Shown: positions 61,801 through 64,000 of the stretch, one piece after another
Layout: the number at the start of each line of letters is the position of its first letter
How positions within the stretch are numbered: the stretch's first letter is position 1
From: Serripes groenlandicus
Lineage: Eukaryota; Mollusca; Bivalvia; Cardiida; Cardiidae
Length of the DNA: 64,000 nt
Assembly (NCBI GenBank): GCA_031761405.1
Contig: JASEVX010000001.1
Span: 28,966,612 to 29,030,611, forward strand
Direction of reading: 5' to 3'
Position numbers and translations under genes: made by a program
Notes under the pieces: generated by a model
Seen by the model: the letters and a program-made list of their open reading frames with translations, nothing else
Told to the model about the DNA's origin: nothing
Databases searched by the model: none

Positions 61801-63839
61801 ATATATCGATCACTTCCCACAAACAAAAAATCTGCAACAGATGACTGTTAAACCATCTAGACAAAAATATGGATCATCCCTATAAATATAAGTTCAATAA
61901 CTAGTTTAAAAAAGATTGTTGCAAAAGGTGATATTGCTCATTATGAGCAATTCCTTCTTTTGCACTAATATTTTCGAAACTCATCTAAGTAATTCCTTTT
62001 CTAGAATGGAGTGCTCCCCGGAGCACGTGTGTCACCTGCCGGTGCCTTGTCAGAAAATTTTAATTTTTGACAGAAAAGGGGCAATAACTCTAGATATAAA
62101 AAATATTTGGATTATCCCCCTTTTGTGAACCCATCACACACATTGATATTAACATTTGTTAGAAGTTTCAATGTTATCCTTTGAGTAGAAAAAAAGTTAT
62201 TTGAAAACGTGACGAAAAAGTGTGACGATAGACAGACGCCGGACAAAAAAAAAGTAATCCCTAAGTGCCTACCATGCTACGCAGGTGACACAAAAACAAT
62301 TGATATAGAGTTGTCCCCTGTTTGAAATGTTGGACATAAGCTATAAAAATATTGTGTCTCAACAAACCCTTTCCCATATACAAAGAAATCTGCAGCAGAC
62401 GACTATGAAACCAAAGTGACAAAAATATGAAAAATCTCTGCAAATGAAAGTTTATTAAATGCAGGGCTGGCTCTGGCCTAGACAAAATAATAGCCATTAT
62501 TTTTTCATGAAAAAAATTAATAGCCAAAGCCAAAGCTAACGTGTGAAGTGCAAGAATGTGGTACAATAAAATAAATACATGATAATGCTTTGTTAGCATT
62601 TTTATTTCCTATATATTTATTACCCCTGTATACAAACTTTTCATATGACATTATCAGTTAGTCAAAATAGCAATAAGGTAAATACACTTGTTTAATTGCT
62701 TAGTTAAATCTGACACACCTTCCAAAATGTTTAGTCATTAGTGAATCCTATTCAGATTTGCAAAAGTTAAATGAAAAAGTGTCAGACAATTGGTTCAGAC
62801 AAAACATAATGATGTCACTCTCTGACCGAAATATATGTAACAAGAAAAAAGTAAAACAATTTTTGTTTTATAAATATGATTCAGAGGGATACTTTTAATT
62901 TCAACTATACATTATATAAGGCTATTGAAATTCATAAGTTCATCTTGGAAATCTAAACACTCAGTCCCTATCATGATCACTGTCTTTGTCCAAGTAAATT
63001 TATTTCTGTTACGAAACGTAAAGGGTACGAAACAGTCTGCATATAATTATCAAAGTGAAAGTTAATTTCCGGAAAACCCTTCCAGTTAAACAAAAACAAA
63101 GTCTGTGTTTAAATAGTCCAAATCATTTAGACAAGTATTTTCTTGTATTTGTTTTGCAACCGACGTCTCAAAACCACTTCAATAATACATGAAAATCGAA
63201 TCCACATTGATCAGCGATAAATTTTAATCGTCCGCCATTTTGTTTGCAAGGTAAACAAATCTGTTAGATTTAATAAACATGTCCGTCTTTTTTAAAAATT
63301 GGATGCATCGAAAATTATATCGGCATTGAATTAATTTAAGCTGTTATCATTCTAAATTGGGGCGATTAAAATGTACAATGAAAGGTGATAAGTTGCACAG
63401 TCTTCGAAGTGTATTACACACACTCAAGGATTAACTGATAAGGCGATGATGAGCAATTTCTCCTTTTATAACATTTTTTTCTTAAAAATCCTCTCATGCA
63501 GATGGGTCGAAATATGTGGGAAAAATTGTAACGCTTCCATATTTAATCCAGGGATCTTACCTGTCTTGGGAGAAAACCTGCATCGTCTCTGAATTAAAAT
63601 ATTCCTGGAGCATATAGCCTAAGAACTCTCCAAACCATTGCTGACTTCCACACACACGGACGAGCACCATTCCTGTTAGGATCTGTATACGGGGATTGCC
63701 GTGTAAACACAGATATTTGAACAGGTTCTGACAGGAGCCATTATCCAGACTGCTGTATAACTTTGCGGGGAGTTGAGGGATGCTGTTTGCCGAGTTTGTG
63801 ATACTTATTACAGTTTCTAGCAGATGTTCCAACAGAAAC
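27581..63839 (-). CDS. BIRC6: BIRC6 (BRUCE/apollon), C-terminal 24 exons
   Basis: Giant IAP-family E2/E3 ubiquitin ligase that restrains apoptosis by ubiquitinating SMAC, caspases and autophagy proteins, working with the E1 UBA6 on cytosolic and membrane-associated targets. Here 24 exons sum to 8650 coding bases, giving 2882 residues plus stop; all 23 junctions keep frame. Human BIRC6 has 4857 residues, so about 60% is present; the N-terminal WD40-like and BIR parts lie right of the window. In order: a largely helical repeat region (residues ~1-1190), a beta-rich segment (~1205-1360) that may be the carbohydrate-module-like domain of the human structure, a long helical region mostly in one exon (~1558-2515), and the UBC domain (~2620-2790) with [14 protein letters not shown] around the catalytic Cys (residue 2678). 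UBC sequence is near-identical in pattern to vertebrate BIRC6. Introns are packed with MITEs, SINEs and Helitron-like elements. Identification is firm; small or alternative exons could be missed. Confidence 0.93.
27798..28010. repeat. 49-51 bp tandem repeat next to last BIRC6 exon
   Basis: Four units marked by CAGGGCAATG at about 27831, 27882, 27931 and 27980. The first unit overlaps the splice acceptor of the last exon. The last ends in TGTAGTGTTTCTGACAGAGG, which repeats the exon start and acceptor with one change. Confidence 0.75.
28098..28625 (+). mobile_element. ACAAGAGCGCC element with two 162-bp units
   Basis: It starts ACAAGAGCGCCAAATGTC and ends near CCGTACGCCGCAGGCAAAAC. The unit starting GTAATTTCTATAATTAAAGG recurs near 28270 and 28432. 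Layout is like the Helitron-like families; class uncertain. Confidence 0.5.
28780..29005 (+). mobile_element. AAGAGCGCTGCAAG repeat copy
   Basis: About 225 bases related to 38760-39030, sharing AACGCCAACGCTTTT, AACATGTGTACC and TTGAAAATGTTGAA. The family is not recognised. Confidence 0.5.
29115..29340. mobile_element. decayed TTAA-type MITE
   Basis: It has GACGCCTCGGCAGCAGACGA on the left, AGAAGAAATTGCTAC in the middle and TTGTCTGCTGTAGATTTATT on the right; both ends are degraded. Confidence 0.55.
29498..29699. mobile_element. TTAA-type MITE, both ends present
   Basis: TTAA at 29494-29497 and 29700-29703, with left end CCCTTTCCCACATACAAG and right end TATGAGGGAAAGGG. The central hairpin is shortened. 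Confidence 0.8.
29930..30140. mobile_element. TTAA-type MITE, right end lost
   Basis: Left end TTTTACCCTTTCCTACATAC; right side keeps AGCTGTCTGCTGCAGAGGCG but no clear terminus. Confidence 0.65.
30220..30448. mobile_element. TTAA-type MITE beside BIRC6 exon
   Basis: CCCTTTCCCACATACAAC to GTGGGAAAGGG, with hairpin GAAATTGCTCATCATGAGCA. Its right end is 15 bp from the edge of the exon at 30464-30787, so it sits just past the splice donor. Confidence 0.75.
30464..30787 (-). CDS. BIRC6: BIRC6 exon, UBC domain C-terminal part
   Basis: 108 codons, phase 0 at both ends. Begins [20 protein letters not shown] and includes [20 protein letters not shown], hallmarks of the BIRC6 E2 fold extension. Bounded by GATTTCCAG and a GTATAG donor. 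Confidence 0.92.
31119..31400 (-). mobile_element. tRNA-derived SINE (type A)
   Basis: The tail (ATTGATTGATTGATTGGGG) is on the left and the body matches the 20.7-kb copy; the tRNA head at about 31345-31400 is partly lost. Confidence 0.65.
31620..31697 (-). CDS. BIRC6: BIRC6 exon with catalytic cysteine
   Basis: 26 codons: [20 protein letters not shown] then TSSFLQ. The Cys codon at 31692-31694 follows DGK from the previous exon and is the thioester-forming residue of the E2 domain. Confidence 0.92.
31847..31890. repeat. AT dinucleotide repeat
   Basis: An AT microsatellite of roughly 40 bases in a BIRC6 intron, followed by an A run. Confidence 0.85.
32154..32315 (-). CDS. BIRC6: BIRC6 exon, UBC domain core
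   Basis: 54 codons from [20 protein letters not shown] to NPNLYNDGK. This is the central beta-sheet of the E2 fold; it ends one residue before the catalytic Cys. Confidence 0.93.
32876..33090 (-). CDS. BIRC6: BIRC6 exon, UBC N-terminal part
   Basis: It encodes [20 protein letters not shown] ... LDIMK, the first helix and lead-in of the E2 domain. Phase 1 in, phase 0 out. Confidence 0.88.
33104..33345 (-). mobile_element. SINE type A, head lost
   Basis: The tail ATTGATTGATTGATTG starts 14 bases from the exon at 32876-33090; the body with CCTACACATGTGTTTTCAGG matches other copies. Confidence 0.6.
33425..33575. mobile_element. ATATGAGCC MITE, right half
   Basis: It contains CAGGAATCATTACTCTATAC, TGTGTCGGCCCGGATTATC and the right arm ending ACTGCTCATATG. 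The left arm is missing. Confidence 0.65.
33589..33693 (-). CDS. BIRC6: BIRC6 exon upstream of UBC domain
   Basis: 35 codons: [20 protein letters not shown] ... LSEMKKLQF, phase 1 at both ends, with donor GTAAGT and acceptor TTTGTAG. Confidence 0.88.
34780..37652 (-). CDS. BIRC6: BIRC6 giant exon
   Basis: 2873 bases open throughout, ~958 residues from [20 protein letters not shown] to ATERVEKP, between a TATTTCAG acceptor and a GTAAAA donor. It covers the long helical region before the UBC domain, including the family-conserved segments around [17 protein letters not shown] and [20 protein letters not shown]. Vertebrate BIRC6 genes split this region among many exons, so intron loss (or retention of a fused state) is likely. 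Antisense frames of 60-120 codons in it are shadows. Confidence 0.92.
37779..38064. mobile_element. TTAA-type MITE, enlarged copy
   Basis: Starts next to TTAA (37775-37778) and ends TATGTGGAAAAGTG and TTAA (38065-38068). It has two copies of the central hairpin (near 37850 and 37930), making it longer than the usual 222 bp. Confidence 0.65.
38320..38530 (-). mobile_element. SINE type C copy
   Basis: It shares GTGAAACAAGCTTTAAGC, CTGCTTCCTGGAGAC and the tRNA-like B box (CAGGATTCGAGACC, inverse) with the copy at 9127-9425. Confidence 0.6.
38735..39175. mobile_element. TTAA-type MITE interrupted by another repeat
   Basis: A left half (AACCCTTTCCCACATACAAC at 38718) is followed by a copy of the 28780-29005 repeat (38760-39030), then a right half with GTCGTCTGCCGCAGAGAT and TGTGGGAAAGG near 39165. 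Confidence 0.5.
39196..39395. mobile_element. TTAA-type MITE
   Basis: TTAA at 39192-39195, left end CCCTTTCCCTCATATAGACC; the right end is degraded (CATGGAAAATGGGGATTA). Confidence 0.7.
39448..39675 (-). CDS. BIRC6: BIRC6 exon
   Basis: 76 codons, [20 protein letters not shown] ... [10 protein letters not shown], phase 2 in and out. It joins TSER of the upstream exon and SSLYEW of the giant exon. Confidence 0.9.
39912..40017 (-). CDS. BIRC6: BIRC6 exon
   Basis: 35 codons, [20 protein letters not shown] ... RWTSE, phase 1 in and phase 2 out. Confidence 0.88.
40078..40215 (+). mobile_element. SINE type A, truncated, opposite orientation
   Basis: tRNA-like head GTAGTTCAGTCAGAAGCTAT with a worn B box, then AACATTCTTTCCAACACTTG. 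The tail half is missing. Confidence 0.55.
40473..40669. mobile_element. TTAA-type MITE
   Basis: Left end CTCTTTCCCTC, right end GTGGGAAAGGG and TTAA (40670-40673). It lies 17 bases from the edge of the exon at 40690. Confidence 0.7.
40690..40937 (-). CDS. BIRC6: BIRC6 exon
   Basis: [20 protein letters not shown] ... SLHPDSG, phase 2 in and phase 1 out. Confidence 0.9.
40974..41152. mobile_element. short pogo/Tigger-like MITE
   Basis: It begins CAGTCAAACTTGTCTTAAGC and ends ACAAGTCTGACTTGACTG, with TA on both sides. CAGTC termini at TA targets fit the pogo/Tigger branch of Tc1/mariner. At 179 bp it has no coding capacity. Confidence 0.65.
41362..41583. mobile_element. TTAA-type MITE, intact, inside SINE C
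   Basis: 222 bp between TTAA at 41358-41361 and 41584-41587. Central hairpin AGAAATTGCACGTTTTGTGC plus its complement. Left flank AGTTTAAACTTATTTATGTT and right flank TCATCACAGGATTCAAACC look like the two halves of a type C SINE. Confidence 0.85.
42022..42298 (-). CDS. BIRC6: BIRC6 exon, beta-rich domain
   Basis: [20 protein letters not shown] ... ITMLMG-type beta pattern ([20 protein letters not shown]) to DIVSRS. With the upstream exon it forms a beta-sandwich-like stretch, possibly the carbohydrate-module-like domain of human BIRC6. Phase 1 in, 2 out. Confidence 0.88.
42482..42720 (-). mobile_element. SINE type A copy
   Basis: Tail TTGATTGATTGATTGGGG at left and body through AAAGAATGTTGGCTGAGCTG; the head is truncated. 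Confidence 0.6.
42768..42947. mobile_element. TTAA-type MITE, shortened
   Basis: TTAA at 42764-42767, left end CTCTTTTCCTACTTGGAGAC, right end GTAGGTGGGAAAGGG. Confidence 0.65.
43175..43375 (-). CDS. BIRC6: BIRC6 exon, start of beta-rich domain
   Basis: [20 protein letters not shown] then [20 protein letters not shown] and [20 protein letters not shown]. Phase 1 in and out (donor TCA A|GTAGGT). Confidence 0.88.
43793..44062. mobile_element. ATATGAGCC MITE, both arms present
   Basis: The left arm ATATGAGCCGTTCCGCAAGA and the right arm CTCTTTGAACGGTTCATTTA are inversely related, with GACTCTGCGTAAAGTATC and GATATATTACGCAGAGTC inside. Confidence 0.7.
44217..44382 (-). mobile_element. SINE type B, head truncated
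   Basis: GGGGTTTTATGCCGCTTTC to CCGCGACTGGGGATCG. The tRNA-like head stops at the B box. Confidence 0.65.
44721..44894 (-). CDS. BIRC6: BIRC6 exon
   Basis: [20 protein letters not shown] ... [12 protein letters not shown] ... FAPL, phase 1 in and out. This segment is strongly conserved in the family. Confidence 0.9.
45053..45669 (+). mobile_element. Helitron-like element, AACAAG...GTCAAGCTAA
   Basis: Same ends as 1847-3036, with about two to three ~175-bp units containing GGCATTGCATGCAAAA. Confidence 0.55.
45706..46643 (-). CDS. BIRC6: BIRC6 exon
   Basis: 938 bases: [20 protein letters not shown] ... a Ser-rich variable middle ... MLKLFLEKG. Phase 2 in (AG|A), phase 1 out. The Ser/Arg-rich insert around residues 110-170 of the exon is probably disordered. 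Confidence 0.92.
46650..47455. other. BIRC6 intron without clear repeats
   Basis: AT-rich intron sequence; I saw no MITE or SINE landmarks, unlike neighbouring introns. Confidence 0.45.
47461..47591 (-). CDS. BIRC6: BIRC6 exon (short)
   Basis: [20 protein letters not shown] then [20 protein letters not shown] and TAE, phase 0 in and phase 2 out, with TTTCAG and GTAAGC borders. No ATG-initiated frame marks it; it was found from splice logic and phase. Confidence 0.85.
47598..48190. other. BIRC6 intron with A run and repeat remnants
   Basis: An A homopolymer at 47762-47780 and a worn SINE-like stretch with TTGTTTGTTTGTTTAGGG near 47798. No exon. Confidence 0.45.
48215..48845. mobile_element. 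three worn TTAA-type MITEs in a row
   Basis: Copies at about 48215-48390, 48440-48630 and 48640-48845, each with GTTTTCAAAG(T)(C)GTCTGCTG-like and GAGAAATT-like motifs and decayed termini. Confidence 0.55.
48886..49317 (-). CDS. BIRC6: BIRC6 exon
   Basis: 144 codons: [20 protein letters not shown] ... [20 protein letters not shown] ... ASSSESQFQ, phase 0 in and out. Confidence 0.92.
49767..50605. mobile_element. pogo/Tigger-like element, non-autonomous
   Basis: Ends CAGTCGAACCTCGTTAAT and TTAACGAGGTTCGACTG are inverted repeats flanked by TA, the classic pogo/Tigger arrangement. Subterminal CCGGATTAACG motifs repeat near both ends. At 839 bp it lacks a transposase; the longest internal frame (49997-50260) shows no DDE or helix-turn-helix pattern. 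Confidence 0.8.
50804..51191 (-). CDS. BIRC6: BIRC6 exon
   Basis: [20 protein letters not shown] ... [10 protein letters not shown], a Ser/Pro/Gln-rich linker-like segment, phase 2 in and phase 0 out. Confidence 0.88.
51690..52092. mobile_element. SINE A head plus ATATGAGCC MITE
   Basis: The head of a type A SINE (minus strand) occupies 51690-51785. The MITE follows at 51823-52092, with arms ATATGAGCCGTTCCGCAAGA and TTCTTGTGGGAGGGCACATA and inverted homology of ~70 bp. Confidence 0.65.
52196..52400 (-). CDS. BIRC6: BIRC6 exon, acidic linker
   Basis: [19 protein letters not shown], then [20 protein letters not shown] and [11 protein letters not shown]. The acceptor (GCTGAAAG) lacks a good pyrimidine tract and the donor (TAT|GTACGT) is non-consensus. 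Both were chosen because phases 1 and 2 fit the neighbours; the edges are the least certain of the gene. Confidence 0.7.
52624..52845. mobile_element. TTAA-type MITE, intact
   Basis: 222 bp, TTAA at 52620-52623 and 52846-52849. The right TTAA also serves as the left TTAA of the next copy. Confidence 0.85.
52850..52960. mobile_element. second TTAA-type MITE, truncated
   Basis: It starts CCCTTTCCCACATAGATAC directly at the TTAA shared with the preceding copy; the right half is missing. Confidence 0.7.
53062..53285 (-). mobile_element. SINE type B with full tRNA-like head
   Basis: The head at 53214-53285 (minus strand) has acceptor arms GCCGTGG and TCGCGGC that can pair, A box GAGTGGTTAGCG, and B box AGTTCGATCCC. 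tRNA-Ser-like, but the anticodon arm does not fold well, so it is not a functional tRNA. Confidence 0.75.
53297..53781 (+). mobile_element. Helitron-like element, AACAAG...GTCAAGCTAA
   Basis: It begins AACAAGAGCTGTCGGTAAG directly after SINE B and ends CGAATAGTCAAGCTAA; about two units. Confidence 0.6.
53912..54035. mobile_element. left half of TTAA-type MITE
   Basis: It has CTCTTTTCCACATATAGACG and the hairpin GAAATTGCTCATTATGAGCA, then breaks into the element at 54043. Confidence 0.65.
54043..54808. mobile_element. ATACCCCC-ended element with ~170-bp units
   Basis: ATACCCCCAAAACAGC near the left end and ATATACCCCCCCAAAAC at the right. Four units marked by CTGTAAAATAACATGCAATT at 54135, 54305, 54481 and 54650. 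The 100-residue frame inside (54457-54759) is repeat translation. Confidence 0.65.
54951..55094 (-). CDS. BIRC6: BIRC6 exon
   Basis: [20 protein letters not shown] then [20 protein letters not shown]; an acidic, Ser/Asn-rich linker. Phase 1 in and out; CTTGCTAG acceptor, GTAATA donor. Confidence 0.85.
55128..55797. mobile_element. group of broken TTAA-type MITEs
   Basis: Fragments at about 55128-55250, 55283-55395 (intact left end CCCTTTCCCACCTGTAG) and 55640-55797 (CCCTTTCCCATAATGAGC to ATGGGAAAGGG). Confidence 0.6.
55902..56124. mobile_element. TTAA-type MITE, intact
   Basis: TTAA at 55898-55901 and 56125-56128; ends CCCTTTCCCACATACTAC and GTATGTGGGAAAGGG. It belongs to the ACATA-type subfamily rather than the CTCATA type. 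Confidence 0.85.
56159..56965 (+). mobile_element. Helitron-like element, complete
   Basis: It begins AACAAGAGGGCCATGAGGCC and ends with the hairpin GAGCACTTCGTGCTC, then TGGTGAG and CTAA (56962-56965). A 3' hairpin a few bases before CTRR is the Helitron hallmark. The core has roughly four ~150-bp units with AAGACAAACATTC. Confidence 0.65.
57020..57203 (-). CDS. BIRC6: BIRC6 exon
   Basis: [20 protein letters not shown] ... [20 protein letters not shown] ... LLE, phase 0 in and phase 1 out. Confidence 0.92.
57229..57723 (+). mobile_element. Helitron-like element fragment
   Basis: Body related to the 12- and 15-kb cores. It ends CTGGCCAGTGGAG with CTAA at 57720-57723. Confidence 0.55.
57769..57993 (-). 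CDS. BIRC6: BIRC6 exon
   Basis: [20 protein letters not shown] ... [28 protein letters not shown], phase 0 in and out; helical repeat region. Confidence 0.92.
58320..58622. mobile_element. two worn TTAA-type MITEs
   Basis: Right halves ending TGTGGGAAACGGTTA near 58439 and 58619. The second keeps hairpin GAAATTGCTTGTTTTGAGCA. Confidence 0.6.
58640..58890 (-). CDS. BIRC6: BIRC6 exon
   Basis: [20 protein letters not shown] then [20 protein letters not shown] and a basic helix to QYTSK; phase 1 in and phase 0 out. Confidence 0.9.
58982..59200. mobile_element. worn TTAA-type MITE
   Basis: CTTTCCCACATACAATG to GTAGATGGAAAAGGG, with hairpin GGAGAAATTGTTTAATAGAG. Confidence 0.6.
59440..59552. mobile_element. 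deleted TTAA-type MITE
   Basis: Ends ACTCTTACCCACATGTAAAT and TATATGTGGGAAAGG with most of the middle missing. Confidence 0.55.
59561..60593 (+). mobile_element. Helitron-like element with exact 161-bp repeats
   Basis: It begins AACAAGAGGCCCATGAGGGC and ends with hairpin TGGCCTTTGGCCA, then GTAGAG and CTAA (60590-60593). The GGCCATAATCCAGTC landmark falls at 59710, 59871, 60032, 60193 and 60354: a constant 161-bp period. A CGCACGGACG-type microsatellite occupies about 60493-60543. Confidence 0.7.
60655..61195. mobile_element. cluster of TTAA-type MITEs
   Basis: A copy from about 60660 (CCCTTTTGCACAGACAGACG) to 60846 (TATGTGGGTAAGGG), then fragments to 61195 ending GATGGGAAAGGAGGGTTAA. Confidence 0.6.
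61223..61485 (-). CDS. BIRC6: BIRC6 exon
   Basis: [20 protein letters not shown] ... [20 protein letters not shown] ... ARKDQ, phase 2 in and phase 1 out. Confidence 0.92.
61545..61985. mobile_element. worn TTAA-type MITEs
   Basis: One copy at 61545-61742 (CCCTTTCCCTTATACAGACG to GTAGGAAAGGG) and a second, degraded, at 61810-61985. Confidence 0.6.
62001..62293 (-). mobile_element. GTGTCACCTGC element, one unit
   Basis: Inverse of 14466-14990: the GGAGTGCTCCCCGGAGCAC hairpin at left and GCAGGTGACAC at right, with a single copy of the ~144-bp core against three in the other copy. Confidence 0.65.
62362..62465. mobile_element. left half of TTAA-type MITE
   Basis: AACCCTTTCCCATATACAAA with CTGCAGCAGACGAC, broken at about 62465. 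Confidence 0.6.
62466..63556. other. BIRC6 intron, mostly unique
   Basis: AT-rich intron sequence. It includes a CGCCATTTTG motif at 63233-63242 and weak MITE-like motifs at 63440-63530. No exon needed: flanking exons join in phase. Confidence 0.45.
63561..63839 (-). CDS. BIRC6: BIRC6 exon, most N-terminal in window
   Basis: [20 protein letters not shown] ... [20 protein letters not shown] ... FSQD, entering with one base of a split codon and leaving in phase 2. Acceptor TTTTAG, donor GTAAGA. Strongly conserved helical segment of the family. Confidence 0.92.
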
Positions 63840-63972
63840 CTAAAACGAACATAAAATTTGAAATCAACTTTTCATAAAAATGGTTATATTCCTTGTTTTT
63901 AAGTCAGAAGATTCTAAAAGTTGTTATTTTACATGCTGAAACCTTAACCTTGATAGAACAAATTTTCTTTAA

Positions 63973-64000
63973 CCCTTTCCCTCATACGACAATTCTGCAG
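63973..64000. mobile_element. TTAA-type MITE cut by window end
   Basis: TTAA at 63969-63972, then CCCTTTCCCTCATACGAC and CTGCAG at the edge. Confidence 0.75.

Noticed and set aside
63225..63255. Internal promoter for BIRC6 (CGCCATTTTG, YY1-like, with ATGGCGGAC on the minus strand)
   Set aside because: The frame closes after four codons (MADD then stop) and flanking exons join without it; a single motif is not enough.

Overview
This is animal nuclear DNA: AT-rich, with introns, GT-AG splice sites, tRNA-derived SINEs and many non-autonomous DNA transposons. The repeat style suggests a mollusc, most likely a bivalve: short elements with 160-310 bp tandem cores, ends beginning AACAAGAG and ends closing in a hairpin plus CTAA, and hundreds of bases of degenerate MITE per intron. 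That is inference from repeat style; no species can be named.

The main gene is the 3' part of BIRC6 (BRUCE/apollon) on the minus strand, 63839 down to 27581. I traced 24 coding exons by eye. All 23 junctions keep the reading frame, and together they encode 2882 residues plus the stop, roughly the C-terminal 60% of a BIRC6 protein. They include one 2.87-kb exon (34780-37652) and a complete E2 ubiquitin-conjugating (UBC) domain with its catalytic cysteine codon at 31692-31694. The N-terminal BIR domain lies beyond the right edge of the window.

Left of BIRC6 and on the same strand lies a two-exon PAXX gene (24297-22585, 201 residues). It encodes an XRCC4/XLF-family end-joining factor and keeps the C-terminal Ku-binding tail. 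A two-exon plus-strand gene (5955-13058) encodes a 72-residue protein with a mitochondrial-type presequence and one membrane segment. Its upstream region carries CRE and ETS motifs, and it may be a cytochrome c oxidase subunit 8-like protein. Three minus-strand coding pieces remain unidentified: an exon at 1162-1707, a stop-containing exon at 3417-3582, and a terminal exon at 13455-13745 followed by AATAAA.

Repeats fill most of the rest. The dominant family is a ~222-bp MITE with ends CCCTTTCCC...GGGAAAGGG flanked by TTAA (piggyBac-like), with a central hairpin. At least a dozen copies have both ends and many more are decayed. Also present are Helitron-like elements with 144-306 bp tandem cores, a long-inverted-repeat MITE beginning ATATGAGCC, two pogo/Tigger-like elements, a near-perfect foldback element in the PAXX intron, and four types of tRNA-headed SINE. 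Several insertions are nested or lie within 10-30 bp of splice sites. No rRNA, functional tRNA, CRISPR array or bacterial feature was seen.
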